Assembly: GCA_963675565.2 (NCBI GenBank)
Contig: CAXXYD010000004.1
Location: 2,728,001 to 2,792,000 of the forward strand
Source: JARRKU01 sp963675565
Lineage (GTDB): Bacteria; Desulfobacterota; Desulfobacteria; Desulfobacterales; Desulfosarcinaceae
DNA: 64,000 bases
Reading direction: 5' to 3'
The position numbers were made by a program, and so were the translations under genes. Below are positions 52,789 through 61,766 of the stretch, piece by piece. The first letter of the stretch is position 1. The number at the start of each line of letters is the position of its first letter. The notes beneath the pieces were generated by a model, which did no database searches, was not told where the DNA came from, and saw nothing but the letters and a program-made list of their open reading frames with translations.

Positions 52789-53882
52789 GGTTCCAGACTC
52801 CTGTAGTTACGGGCGGCCTGGCGCAACATACTGTCGAGCAGTACCAGGGCGGCCATGGATTCAACGATGCATACCGCTCTGGGAAGCACGCAGGGGTCGT
52901 GGCGGCCTTTGGCGGCCAGGACTGCCGGATTTCCTTCAAAATCCGCGGTGGACTGGTCCAGGCCGATGGTGGCCACGGGTTTGAAGGCCACGCGAAAATA
53001 GATCGGCTCGCCGTTGGAGATACCGCCCTGAATGCCGCCGCTGTTGTTGGTGACGGTCCCCAGCCGGTGGCCTTTGCCAATGAAGGGATCATTGTGCTGG
53101 GAACCCTTGAGCCGGGTTCCGGCGAAACCGGACCCGATTTCAAATCCCTTGGTGGCCGGTATGGATAGCATGGCCCCGGCCAACTGGGCTTCGAGTTTGT
53201 CAAAGACCGGTTCCCCGAGGCCCGTGGGAACATTACGGCAAACGCAGGTGATGATGCCGCCCAGGGAATCCTTGTCGTTTTTGGCGGATTTGATGATCTC
53301 GATCATTCGATCGGCAGTGGCTTTGTGGGGGCAGCGCACCAGGTTCCGGTCCACCTGGCTGCGCGTCAGCGTGTCCATGTCCGTTTCGGGCATGTCGACA
53401 TGGTGCACTGAACTGACCCAGGCCACGATCTCTACGCCATGGGAGATGTGCAGTACTTTCTCGGCAATGGCTCCGGCCGCTACCCGCCCGATGGTCTCCC
53501 GGGCGCTGGATCGTCCGCCGCCGCTGGAAGCCCGCGTGCCGTATTTCATCTGGTAGGTGTAGTCGGCGTGTGACGGCCGCGGCACCTGGCGCATGCTCGT
53601 GTAATCTCCCGGCCGCTGGTCTTTGTTGGGCACGAAGAGTCCGATGGGAGTACCCAGTGTCTTGCCGTTTTCCACTCCGGACAGGATGGACACCCGGTCG
53701 GTTTCCTGGCGGTCGGTGGTCAGTTTGCTTTGTCCCGGCCGGCGCCGGTCGAGCTGGGGCTGGATATCCGCTTCGCTGAGCGCTATGCCGGGCGGGCAGC
53801 CGTCCACAACGGCGCCCACCCCTTTGCAGTGGGATTCACCGAAGGTCGTGACGCGAAAGATGGTGCCGAGTGTACTGGACAT
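52782..53882 (-). CDS. aroC: Chorismate synthase
   Basis: The 366-residue enzyme begins STLGTIFRVTTFGESHCKGVGAVVDGCP, with the conserved GESHG-type His. RRRPGQSKLTTDRQETD is the second signature, and SSGGGRSSARETIGRVA, with SGG/RxSxRET, the third. It converts 5-enolpyruvylshikimate-3-phosphate to chorismate using reduced FMN. It follows aroA after 93 bp that contain a 60-bp palindrome, which may influence the mRNA. AAGGAAA precedes ATG 53882. The length is normal. Confidence 0.95.
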   Translation of the reverse strand: MSSTLGTIFRVTTFGESHCKGVGAVVDGCPPGIALSEADIQPQLDRRRPGQSKLTTDRQETDRVSILSGVENGKTLGTPIGLFVPNKDQRPGDYTSMRQVPRPSHADYTYQMKYGTRASSGGGRSSARETIGRVAAGAIAEKVLHISHGVEIVAWVSSVHHVDMPETDMDTLTRSQVDRNLVRCPHKATADRMIEIIKSAKNDKDSLGGIITCVCRNVPTGLGEPVFDKLEAQLAGAMLSIPATKGFEIGSGFAGTRLKGSQHNDPFIGKGHRLGTVTNNSGGIQGGISNGEPIYFRVAFKPVATIGLDQSTADFEGNPAVLAAKGRHDPCVLPRAVCIVESMAALVLLDSMLRQAARNYRSLEPC

Positions 53883-53915
53883 GGTAATTTCCTTTTTACT
53901 GTTTCCTGGTTTCAG

Positions 53916-53975
53916 GGGGACGTATATCAGGTTATCAGTTAATCTTGATTAACGGATAACCTGATATACGTCCCC
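53916..53975. repeat. 60-bp near-perfect palindrome between aroA and aroC
   Basis: GGGGACGTATATCAGGTTAT (to 53936) and its complement (53955-53975) form a 21-bp perfect outer stem. Inside, GTTAATC-TT-GATTAAC makes 7 more pairs, leaving one A/G mismatch. It ends exactly at the aroA stop codon. There is no T run, so it is not a standard terminator. The GGGGACGT arm resembles repeats associated with REP-type transposases in this phylum, from memory. Confidence 0.7.
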
Positions 53976-55241
53976 TTATTGGCTGTGCAATTGTTCAAAT
54001 GCCTCCCAAAAACCGGGGAACGATTTGGCCACACACCCGGGGTCGCGGATTATTACACCGGGTACTTTGAGACCGGCCACGGCAAAGGCCATGGCGATGC
54101 GGTGGTCATCATAGGTTTCGATGGTTGCGCCGTGGGGGGTTCCCCCGACAATCCGCAGCGTGTCCCGTGTAGTTTGGGTTTCGATGCCCATTCTGGCCAA
54201 TTCGCTGCTTACCGCCGACAAACGGTCGCACTCCTTGGCTCTCAGATGGGCGACATTGCCAATGGTAGTGGTGCCACGGGCAAAGGCGGCCACCACCGCC
54301 AGGGTGGGCACCACATCGGGCATATGCCCCATATCCACGTCAATGCCCCTGAGCGGGCCTCCGGTGACGGCGATGCCGTCGGTGTCATGGGTGACCGTAC
54401 ACCCCATGCGACCCAGGATCTCCGTCAGCCCTATGTCTCCCTGGCGGGAGGCGGCGTTCACGCCGCCGACCTTGACCCGGTTCCCGCCTATGGCGGCCGC
54501 GGCCCAGAAGTAGCTGGCGTTGGAGCCATCGGTTTCCACGGTATGGTCTCCGGCCCGATAGGCCTGGCGGCCGGCCACAGTGAAGCGGGTATACCCATCG
54601 CGGGCGACGTCTATGCCGAAGGCGTTCATGATATCGACGGTCATGTCGACGTAGGGCTTGGATACCGGCCCGTTGGTGACTTCAATACCCAGGCCGTGAT
54701 CGAGACAGGGGGCGATGAGCAGCAGGGCGGACAGATATTGGCTGCTGACGCTGCAGTCGATGGCGGTATGGCTTTGGCCGTGACGGTTGGCCGTAATGAT
54801 CACCGGAGGGCATCCGTTGCCTTTTTGGGATCGGGCATCCACACCCATTCTTTTGAGGCTGTCCAAAAGGGGCTGCATGGGGCGCTCCTGCATACGCCTT
54901 GTGCCGGTAAGGGTATAGGACCCCTGTCCCAGCACCACCAATCCGCCGAACAGACGCATGGAGGTTCCGGAATTTACGAAATCCAAAGGGCTGTCCAGAG
55001 GCGCAAACCGGCCGTTGCGGCCGTGAAGGGTCCAATAATCGTCCCCGGCTTCGACTTTGATTCCCAGCTGCTTTAAGGCATTCAGGGTCAACAGGGTATC
55101 CTGGCTGCGCAATGGGTTGAATACGCGGCAGGTGCCGTCTGACAGGGCCGCGGCGATGAGTGTTCTGTGGGTGTAACTTTTTGAGCCGGGTACCTGGATC
55201 GTGACCGCGGGTTTAAGCGGTTTGGGTACTATGGTGATCAT
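53976..55241 (-). CDS. aroA: 3-phosphoshikimate 1-carboxyvinyltransferase (EPSP synthase)
   Basis: The 421-residue enzyme begins with PGSKSYTHRTLIAAAL, the shikimate-3-phosphate site. It has FVNSGTSMRLFGGLVVLG (normally LxNAGTAxR, so the Ala is replaced by Ser and Thr-Ala by Thr-Ser, the class II pattern), SSQYLSALLL, and the second-domain DGSNASYFWAAAA and DVVPTLAVVAAFA. RAKECDRLSAVSSEL ends the core. It transfers enolpyruvate to shikimate-3-phosphate. It is the first structural gene of the operon, behind the tyrosine leader (55333-55509). AGGAAAGG precedes ATG 55241. Confidence 0.94.
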   Translation of the reverse strand: MITIVPKPLKPAVTIQVPGSKSYTHRTLIAAALSDGTCRVFNPLRSQDTLLTLNALKQLGIKVEAGDDYWTLHGRNGRFAPLDSPLDFVNSGTSMRLFGGLVVLGQGSYTLTGTRRMQERPMQPLLDSLKRMGVDARSQKGNGCPPVIITANRHGQSHTAIDCSVSSQYLSALLLIAPCLDHGLGIEVTNGPVSKPYVDMTVDIMNAFGIDVARDGYTRFTVAGRQAYRAGDHTVETDGSNASYFWAAAAIGGNRVKVGGVNAASRQGDIGLTEILGRMGCTVTHDTDGIAVTGGPLRGIDVDMGHMPDVVPTLAVVAAFARGTTTIGNVAHLRAKECDRLSAVSSELARMGIETQTTRDTLRIVGGTPHGATIETYDDHRIAMAFAVAGLKVPGVIIRDPGCVAKSFPGFWEAFEQLHSQ

Positions 55242-55332
55242 GGTCGGCCTTTCCTGGCTGCAATTGAATCCCGAATGCCGTTTTCGGCGTTGTTAGCGCG
55301 TGTGCAGAGCTAAATCAATGATTCTGCTGCGG

Positions 55333-55409
55333 TCCAAAAAACAAACAGGCCGCGGAAGTTTATCTCCCACGGCCCAGAAAAAGTCGCCGTGGGCTGCCTG
55401 CCCGCGGCG
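55333..55409 (-). promoter_or_regulatory. Transcription attenuator: alternative hairpins and terminator
   Basis: Reading the minus strand, segment 1 (GCCGCGGGC, 55408-55400) pairs with segment 2 (GCCCACGGC, 55394-55386). Segment 2 also pairs with segment 3 (CCCACGGC with GCCGTGGG, 55393-55366). Segment 3 pairs with segment 4 (GGCCG..GGGA with TCCGCGGCC, 55374-55348) to form a terminator followed by TGTTTGTTTTTT. The 2:3 and 3:4 stems share 55366-55374 and exclude each other. This is the protector/antiterminator/terminator ladder of amino-acid attenuators, about 90 nt before aroA. Confidence 0.75.
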
Positions 55410-55425
55410 TGTCCGGCTTGTAGCG

Positions 55426-55509
55426 CTATCCCAGATACACCCCGAGCGTTCTGTCCCCATAATATGGGCAATAATAATAACCGGTTTTGGTTGGCGCGGG
55501 GCTCATCAT
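55426..55509 (-). CDS. Tyrosine-rich leader peptide of the aro operon
   Basis: A 27-codon frame starts at ATG 55509 (or the next ATG, 55506), 7 nt after AAGGA, and stops with TAG at 55426. The peptide reads MMSPAPTKTGYYYCPYYG, then DRTLGVYLG. It holds six Tyr (codons 11-13, 16, 17, 25), very high for 27 residues. It is followed at once by the attenuator hairpins and then aroA. This is the design of trp- and phe-type leader peptides, with Tyr as the controlling residue. No protein function is implied; ribosome stalling at Tyr codons is its job. Confidence 0.8.
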   Translation of the reverse strand: MMSPAPTKTGYYYCPYYGDRTLGVYLG

Positions 55510-55710
55510 CCTTGAATCCTTAATGATCTGGTGAATATGCGAATAGAGTTAGCGATTGGGCGTCAAGTTGTCAAGACATTTTATTGCGGCGTCAGCACAT
55601 TTCGTCCTGGCGCTCGAATACGGTTTGGCCGGCCTCACCTTCCGGATAATCGGTAAGGTTGCGGAAGAACCGATCCATACGCTGATTAAAAAAGCCGGTT
55701 ATGCCGAAGG

Positions 55711-55762
55711 AAAAAAACCAAAACCGGGATGCGGGCGGCGACGCCCGATCCCGGTTTTGGTT
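55711..55762 (-). terminator. Rho-independent terminator of glnA
   Basis: On the minus strand, AACCAAAACCGGGAT (55762-55748) pairs with its complement (55730-55716) over 15 bp, with an inner CGGGC/GCCCG stem, followed by a run of seven or more Ts. It starts 30 bp after the glnA stop and separates the nitrogen cluster from the tyrosine leader. The rest of 55510-55710 shows no gene; it should hold the aro promoter. Confidence 0.92.
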
Positions 55763-55791
55763 GGATGTTTGAGATTGAAAACAGCCGATGC

Positions 55792-57204
55792 TTAGATGTC
55801 GTAGTACAATGAGTACTCGTGGGGATGCGGGCGCAGTTTGACCGGGTTGACCTCTTTTTCGGTTTTGTACTCGATCCACATGTCGATGGCATCCTGGGTG
55901 AAGACATCCCCCTTGAGCAGGAAGGCGTTGTCTTCCTTCAGGGCGGCCAGCGCTTCATCCAGGGACCCGGGCGCTGATGGAATCAGGGCCAGCTCTTCGG
56001 GGGGCAGGCCGTAGATGTCCTTGTCCAGGGGATCGCCCGGATCAATTTTGTTTTCGATACCGTCCAGAGCGGCCATCAGGACGGCGGAAAAGGCCAGATA
56101 GCCGTTGCATGAGGGATCCGGGGTCCGGAATTCGATGCGTTTGGCCTTCGGCGAGCTGGAGTACATGGGGATACGGACGGCGGCACTGCGGTTGCGGCTG
56201 GAGTAGGCCAAATTCACGGGCGCTTCGAAACCGGGCACCAGGCGTTTGTACGAGTTGGTGGTCGGGTTGGAAAAGGCGCAGACGGCCTTGCAATGTTTCA
56301 GGATACCGCCGATGGCGTACAGGGCGTCCTGGGAAACCCCGGCGTACTTGTCGCCGGCGAACAGCGGCTGACCGTCTTTCCAGATGCTCAAGTGGGTGTG
56401 CATGCCGGTGCCGTTGTCTTCAAAAAGAGGTTTGGGCATGAAGGTGACGGAATGCCCATGCCGGAATGCGACATTTTTAAGCACATATTTGAACCACATC
56501 AGCTGGTCGGACATCTGCAGCAGCGGCTTGAAACGCATGTCGATTTCGGCCTGGCCGGCGGTGGCCACTTCGTGGTGCTGGGCCTCGATGTCTATACCCA
56601 GTTCCTGCAGTACCAGGGTCATTTCGGTGCGCAGATCCTGGAATTTGTCCATGGGCGGCACGGGAAAGTAGCCTTCCTTGTGGCGGATTTTATAGCCCAG
56701 GTTGGGGTTCTCTTCGCGGCCGGTGTTCCAGGCCGCTTCCACTGAGTCAAGTTCGTAAAAGGCCCGGTTGCGGCCGGATTCGAAACGCACATTGTCGAAG
56801 ATGAAGAATTCGGCTTCGGGTCCGATAAAGGCGGTGTCTCCGATTCCAGTGCTTTTCAGGTACGCTTCCGCCTTAGCTGCGATGTGACGCGGGTCGCGGG
56901 TATAGGCCTCGCGGGTAATGGGATCGACGATGTTGCAGATCAGGACCAAGGTCGGTTCTTTATAGAACGGGTCCATTTTGGCCGTGGTGGGATCCGGGAT
57001 GACCAGCATGTCGCTGGCATGGATGGGCTGCCAGCCGCGGATACTGGAACCGTCGAACCCGTAACCGTCCTCAAAATTGGATTCGTCGAATTCGCTGATC
57101 GGCACGGAAAAATGCTGCCACAGTCCGGGGAAATCCATAAAGCGCAAATCGACCATCTTTGCGCCCTTCTCTTTTGCCATGGATACGACTTGTTCGGGTG
57201 TCAT
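55792..57204 (-). CDS. glnA: Glutamine synthetase type I
   Basis: The start is set at ATG 57204 because AAGGA is 6 nt upstream; ATG 57210 lies too close to it. The 470-residue enzyme has DGSSIRGW, the metal site GPEAEFFIFD, NGTGMHTHLSIW, the ATP-binding KRLVPGFEAPVNLAYS..NRSAAVRIP and the adenylylation-site Tyr in DIYGLPPEE. It makes glutamine from glutamate, ammonia and ATP. The preserved Tyr suggests control by adenylylation (GlnE is not in this window). It is downstream of glnB and ends in a strong terminator. Confidence 0.96.
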   Translation of the reverse strand: MTPEQVVSMAKEKGAKMVDLRFMDFPGLWQHFSVPISEFDESNFEDGYGFDGSSIRGWQPIHASDMLVIPDPTTAKMDPFYKEPTLVLICNIVDPITREAYTRDPRHIAAKAEAYLKSTGIGDTAFIGPEAEFFIFDNVRFESGRNRAFYELDSVEAAWNTGREENPNLGYKIRHKEGYFPVPPMDKFQDLRTEMTLVLQELGIDIEAQHHEVATAGQAEIDMRFKPLLQMSDQLMWFKYVLKNVAFRHGHSVTFMPKPLFEDNGTGMHTHLSIWKDGQPLFAGDKYAGVSQDALYAIGGILKHCKAVCAFSNPTTNSYKRLVPGFEAPVNLAYSSRNRSAAVRIPMYSSSPKAKRIEFRTPDPSCNGYLAFSAVLMAALDGIENKIDPGDPLDKDIYGLPPEELALIPSAPGSLDEALAALKEDNAFLLKGDVFTQDAIDMWIEYKTEKEVNPVKLRPHPHEYSLYYDI

Positions 57205-57280
57205 AATCATTCCTTTCTGATGTTTCGATGGTAAACGGGATAATTTATTTTTACCTGCATTAAAAAGTGATCAGTGTTCT

Positions 57281-57297
57281 GTCCGGCAAAGCCGGAC
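57281..57297. repeat. Small hairpin between glnB and glnA
   Basis: GTCCGGC-aaa-GCCGGAC forms a perfect 7-bp hairpin with a 3-nt loop, 9 bp after the glnB stop. No T run follows on the minus strand, so it may be an mRNA processing or partial-termination element separating glnB and glnA levels. Confidence 0.6.
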
Positions 57298-57306
57298 ATT
57301 CCTGCG

Positions 57307-57645
57307 CTAAATTGCCTCTTCCCCTGTTTCACCGGTCCGGACACGGACGGCCTGCTGAATGTCGCTGACAAATATTTTTCCATCCCCCAACTTGCCGGTG
57401 GCCGCCGAGGTTTTGATGGTTTCAATGACTTTGTCGGCCCAGTCGTCCTGTATGACGATTTCGATTTTGATTTTGGGGATGAAATCCACCACATACTCGG
57501 CACCACGGTAAATTTCCTTGTGGCCTTTCTGGCGGCCGTATCCTTTGACTTCTGAAATGGTCATGCCCTGGATGCCGATTTCGTTCAACGCTTCCTTGAC
57601 ATCGTCCAGCTTGAACGGTTTGATAATGGCTTCAATTTTCTTCAT
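57307..57645 (-). CDS. glnB: Nitrogen regulatory protein P-II
   Basis: The 112-residue protein begins MKKIEAIIKPFKLDDVKEAL. It has GRQKGHKEIYRGAEY, with uridylylated Tyr51, and the C-terminal signature GKIFVSDIQQAVRVRTGE. The T-loop, B-loop and C-loop are complete. P-II senses 2-oxoglutarate, ATP/ADP and, through GlnD, glutamine. It then binds Amt channels and enzyme partners. It lies directly between amt and glnA. The start at 57645 is 10 nt from AGGAGG; an ATG at 57654 is too close. It could equally be called glnK, given the Amt neighbour. Confidence 0.94.
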   Translation of the reverse strand: MKKIEAIIKPFKLDDVKEALNEIGIQGMTISEVKGYGRQKGHKEIYRGAEYVVDFIPKIKIEIVIQDDWADKVIETIKTSAATGKLGDGKIFVSDIQQAVRVRTGETGEEAI

Positions 57646-57694
57646 AGCCGTCATTCCTCCTGTTTCTTTCTGATATAGAATTCAATGGGTAAAT

Positions 57695-58984
57695 TTACAT
57701 TTCAAAGCCGCGTTCACCGTGGAAGGCATTGTCCAGCCCTTCAATTTCGCTTTCTTTATCAATGCGTATGCCACCGGTTATCAGTCGGGCGACAAATATG
57801 ACAATGAGGGTCGCGATAGCCGAATAGGCGGCTGTGCCGACAATGGATATCAGTTGAATCCAGACCTGTTTGGGGTTGCCGTAAAAAAGGCCGGTTCCGG
57901 CTTCGTTGACGGCCGGATTGGCGAACAGCCCGGTGGCCAGCGCACCCCAGATTCCGCAAATGCCGTGCACCCCGAAAGCGTCCAGAGAGTCGTCGTATCC
58001 CAGTTTGTGCTTTATTTTGGCTACAAAGACAAATCCCAGAATACCGGCGGCCAGTCCGATGATCAATGCGGCGCCGACGTCTACAAATCCGGCTGCCGGG
58101 GTAATGGCCACCAGCCCCGCCACGGCTCCCGAGGCAATGCCCAGCAGCGACGGCTTGCCGTCGGCCAGCCATTCGGCCAGCATCCATGCCATAGCCGCTG
58201 TGGCTGCAGAGGTGTTGGTCACCAGGAACGCCGAACCGGCCAGTCCGTCGGCGGCCAGCTGGCTTCCCGCATTGAAGCCGAACCAGCCGAACCAGAGCAG
58301 GGCGGCACCCAGCGCGGTCAATGTCACGCTGGAGGGAAACATGGCCTCTTTTCCCCAGCCGATGCGTTTTCCCAGAACCAGGCACAGCACCAACCCGGCG
58401 ATACCGGCATTGATATGCACCACCGTGCCTCCGGCAAAATCAAGGGCCCCCATCTGTGCCATCCAGCCGCCGCCCCAGGCCCAGTGGCATACCGGTGTGT
58501 AGACCACGGTAATCCACAACACGGTAAATACCAGCCAAAAGGAGAACTTGACGCGATCAACCACCGAACCGATGACCAGGGCGACGGTAATGCCGGCAAA
58601 AGTCATCTGAAACAGGGCAAATACATATGTCGGAATCGTTCCCGAGATGCTGTCTACACCAATTCCGGACAAAAGGAAATGGTCCAGGCCGCCGATGAGC
58701 CCGGCGATATCGGGTCCGAACGAGAGGCTGTAACCCCAGGCCACCCAGATGATGCTGGCCAGGCAATAGGCGCAGAAGGTCATGGCATAGGTGTTCAGCA
58801 AGTTTTTATAGCGCGACATGCCGCCGTAAAACAAGGCCAGACCGGCCGGCGTCATCATCATGACCAGGGCCGTGCTGACGATAATCCAGGCCGTATCCCC
58901 GGAATTGAGTTCATCGGCCGCCCATGCCGGGGTCAAGGGGAATAAAACAATACCTAAAAGAATGAGACTCCATTTCAACTTCAT
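57695..58984 (-). CDS. amtB: Ammonium transporter (Amt)
   Basis: The 429-residue protein begins with a signal-like first segment ending AWA, followed by 11 membrane helices. It has GLALFYGGMSRYKN, the twin histidines in VVHINAG and FGVHGICG, and WFGWFGFNAGS. The C-terminal tail ending GLDNAFHGERGFEM is the surface for P-II binding. It transports ammonium across the inner membrane. The adjacent glnB (50 bp) and glnA genes are the expected partners. AAGGA 9 nt before ATG 58984 supports the start. Confidence 0.95.
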   Translation of the reverse strand: MKLKWSLILLGIVLFPLTPAWAADELNSGDTAWIIVSTALVMMMTPAGLALFYGGMSRYKNLLNTYAMTFCAYCLASIIWVAWGYSLSFGPDIAGLIGGLDHFLLSGIGVDSISGTIPTYVFALFQMTFAGITVALVIGSVVDRVKFSFWLVFTVLWITVVYTPVCHWAWGGGWMAQMGALDFAGGTVVHINAGIAGLVLCLVLGKRIGWGKEAMFPSSVTLTALGAALLWFGWFGFNAGSQLAADGLAGSAFLVTNTSAATAAMAWMLAEWLADGKPSLLGIASGAVAGLVAITPAAGFVDVGAALIIGLAAGILGFVFVAKIKHKLGYDDSLDAFGVHGICGIWGALATGLFANPAVNEAGTGLFYGNPKQVWIQLISIVGTAAYSAIATLIVIFVARLITGGIRIDKESEIEGLDNAFHGERGFEM

Positions 58985-59070
58985 TAAATATAATCCTTTC
59001 TTTTTTGGTGCCTGATGTCATCTCTGTCCACCGGAGCCGCCGGTGGAGGGTTCAATCCTTTGCGGACTAT

Positions 59071-61695
59071 TTATTGCAAGACTTGTTCAACCGCCTTTCG
59101 AATGGATGCGGCCTGATCCGGGTCGTCCACTTTTTCACCGTCGAAATTGCGGACGTAAAATACATCCACCACCTGGTCTACCCGGGTGGCAATTTTCGCT
59201 ACCCAGATGTCCAGTTGACAGCTGTACAGGGCGTTGGTGATCAGAAACAACAGCCCCGGAAAATCCCAGGCCGTCACCTCGACAATGGTAAAAAAGCTGG
59301 AACTGTCATTGTCCACCCATACTTTCTGGGGCCTATTTTTGGTTTTGGGGCGTATGGATTTAAACCCGTTTTGCTTTTGGGCCAGCGCCTGCTTCAGGTC
59401 GAGCGTGTCGTCAAGAGCGGCCTGAAGCTGCCTGGCGGCCTTATCCCAGCGCTCCTGCTCGAAAAGCTTGTCCGGGGGCGCTTCGACCTCGAAAATATCC
59501 AGGGCGATATTATTGCGCCACGTAAAAATGTGCATGTCCAGAATGTTGATGCTGTTCAGGGTAAAGGTGCCGGCTATCCTGGACAGCAGACCGGGGCGGT
59601 CTTTTGCGCAGATGGTCACCTTGCGCATGTCCGCTTCGGTCGACATTTCGATGCGCCACACGAAGTCCTTATCTGCCATGCTCTGGTACAGCCCGATGTG
59701 CTCCGGTATTTCGCGCGACGGCGTGTACAACAGGTAGCGCGGGGACATGACGCCCATTATGGCTTTGCGGTTTTTATTCTCTTCAGCGCCTATGGCCGTG
59801 GCCAGAACATGTTCCTTTTTCTGCTCGATGGTACGCGTGGCTTTACGCGAAACCAACTCCCCCTTCTCCAGAATGTTGAGTACTTTGAGAAACAGCCCGC
59901 GCAGCAGAGAGGCCGTCCAGTCGTTCCATGCTTTGGGACCGGTGGCCATGGCATCGGCCACGCTGAGCAGGTAGAGATTTTTTAAGCGATCGATTTTCTT
60001 TACACGCCGGGCCACGAAAATGGCCGTTTCTTCATCGTTGATATCCCGCCGGGTCGCCGTTTCAAAAAGAACCAGATGTTCTCTGACCAGAAAGACCACA
60101 GTGTCCACGTCCGCCGGGTTCAATCCTTTTTCGAGCAGTATGGACCGGGCCATTTCAGCCCCGCGTTCACTGTGCCCTCCGGACGGTTCGGCTTTGCCGA
60201 TATCGTGCAGCAGGGCGGCCCACAGAAGTATTTTTTTATTGCGCATCTCAAGATAGATCGTTCTGAACAAAACATCCTGAATGTCGCTTCGTTCCGTTCC
60301 GATGGTTTTGATATGCTTTACTGTCAACAGAAGATGCCGGGCAACCGGGTATAAATGGTACTGGTCGAATTGAATGCGGTTGACGACCCCAGCGAATTCG
60401 GGAATAAAATTGGCCAGAAAGCCGGTGTCCAGCATGGCGTTCATTGGCGGGAACTGTCCGACCTGGCGGGACATCACTTTTTCAAACAGGGTCACGACGG
60501 AAGGTTTGTTGCGAAATTCGGGCTGCCTGATAATATGGCCGAAGTCTTTCACCAGCCGTCTGGCTTCCACATTGAGCGGTGCTTTATGCACCGCCGATTC
60601 CAGGAAAATATCAATCAGCAATTCAGGGTTTTTGACAATTGCTTCCGGGGAGGTAAAATTGAGCATGCCGCGGTTAAACTTCAGGCCGGCCACCCGGGTC
60701 TCTTTCAGCGACTTGTTCTTGCGCTTCATCCTGCGCTTTTGATTCATGCCGTAGATAAAGACCTCATAGCATTGTTTGACGAACTCCATGCGACCGTGGA
60801 GTTCCCCCATGAGAATTTCAACGGGCAGGTGGCCGTTGATCCCCTCCACCGTCATTTCTTCGGCCAGCGGTGTCTGGTTTTCCAGGTGCAGCTGATCGCA
60901 CTTGCGTCCCATCATCATGTGCAGTTGGTTGCGTACATGCCAGATAAAGGCAAGGGACTGCTCCAGTGTCTTGTATTCGTCGTGGGACAGGTAGCCATAA
61001 TATTCCAGGTCGCGTGCCTGCTTGATGTCGGATTGGATTTTGGCAATCCACAGCATGGTGTGGTAGTCGCGCAGCCCGCCCTGGCCTTCCTTGAGGTTGG
61101 GTTCCAGCAGATAAGCGGAATCACCGAATCGCTTGTGCCGAGCCTGATTGCTTTCCACCAGCCAGTTGACGATATGGGCCGGTTTGATGTTGATCAATTT
61201 GATGCGCAGGCGCTCCATCATCTGGTGGTAGATGGGGGACATGCCGCAAATGAAGCGGCCGTCCAGAAGGCTGGTGAGCACCTCGTAATCCTGGCGGGCC
61301 ATCTGGAGGCACTCTTTGATGGAGCGGGTGGCATGGCCCACTTCCAGCCCCATATCCCATAAGGGGTATACAATTTCACGGACCAGGGCCTCGGCTTCCG
61401 TCGGCACCTTTTTTTCAAAAAGAAAGAGCAGGTCGATATCCGAATACACGCACTGTTCGGCGCGGCCGTAACCGCCTAGCGCCACCAGCACGTAGGGGTT
61501 GCGCAAAATGCCCATTTGCGGTCCGACGGCGCTCTGGGAAAAGCTGGATAGAAAATAGCCATCCACCAGGGCGGCGTGAGATTTCAGGAATTCGAGGGCG
61601 CCGCTCTGATTCACCCGGGCCAGCAACCGCTCCTGGTCGGCTTTGAACGCATCGATTGCGGTTGATGGCGTGACGGGCTGTACGGATGATATCAT
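59071..61695 (-). CDS. glnD: Bifunctional uridylyltransferase/uridylyl-removing enzyme
   Basis: The 874-residue protein has the GlnD order. The nucleotidyltransferase domain has ALGGYGRAEQCVYSDIDLLFLF (residues ~72-93, G-G-x-G and D-x-D). The middle is helical. An HD hydrolase domain has LLHDIGKAEPSGGHSERG, and two ACT domains sit near 710 (KVTICAKDRPGLLSRIAG) and 800 (VEVTAWDFPGLLFLITNALY). It adds UMP to P-II when glutamine is low and removes it when glutamine is high. A sigma-54 promoter lies 72 bp upstream. It leads the amt-glnB-glnA block. Confidence 0.94.
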   Translation of the reverse strand: MISSVQPVTPSTAIDAFKADQERLLARVNQSGALEFLKSHAALVDGYFLSSFSQSAVGPQMGILRNPYVLVALGGYGRAEQCVYSDIDLLFLFEKKVPTEAEALVREIVYPLWDMGLEVGHATRSIKECLQMARQDYEVLTSLLDGRFICGMSPIYHQMMERLRIKLINIKPAHIVNWLVESNQARHKRFGDSAYLLEPNLKEGQGGLRDYHTMLWIAKIQSDIKQARDLEYYGYLSHDEYKTLEQSLAFIWHVRNQLHMMMGRKCDQLHLENQTPLAEEMTVEGINGHLPVEILMGELHGRMEFVKQCYEVFIYGMNQKRRMKRKNKSLKETRVAGLKFNRGMLNFTSPEAIVKNPELLIDIFLESAVHKAPLNVEARRLVKDFGHIIRQPEFRNKPSVVTLFEKVMSRQVGQFPPMNAMLDTGFLANFIPEFAGVVNRIQFDQYHLYPVARHLLLTVKHIKTIGTERSDIQDVLFRTIYLEMRNKKILLWAALLHDIGKAEPSGGHSERGAEMARSILLEKGLNPADVDTVVFLVREHLVLFETATRRDINDEETAIFVARRVKKIDRLKNLYLLSVADAMATGPKAWNDWTASLLRGLFLKVLNILEKGELVSRKATRTIEQKKEHVLATAIGAEENKNRKAIMGVMSPRYLLYTPSREIPEHIGLYQSMADKDFVWRIEMSTEADMRKVTICAKDRPGLLSRIAGTFTLNSINILDMHIFTWRNNIALDIFEVEAPPDKLFEQERWDKAARQLQAALDDTLDLKQALAQKQNGFKSIRPKTKNRPQKVWVDNDSSSFFTIVEVTAWDFPGLLFLITNALYSCQLDIWVAKIATRVDQVVDVFYVRNFDGEKVDDPDQAASIRKAVEQVLQ

Positions 61696-61766
61696 GTCGG
61701 GTCCTTATCTTTGCGCCGTTTGCGCACGCCTCTGGCGAGACTTGCGATCGTGCATGTCTCACTTAG

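Noticed and set aside
53979..55076. 365-codon open frame on the plus strand
   Set aside because: It is antisense to aroA and shows no independent motif.
55510..55600. A sigma-70 promoter for the tyrosine leader with TTGACA/TTGACG as -35
   Set aside because: Both -35-like boxes lack a TATAAT-like box at 16-18 bp, so I did not call it.
57719..58945. 408-codon open frame on the plus strand
   Set aside because: It is antisense to the ammonium transporter gene.
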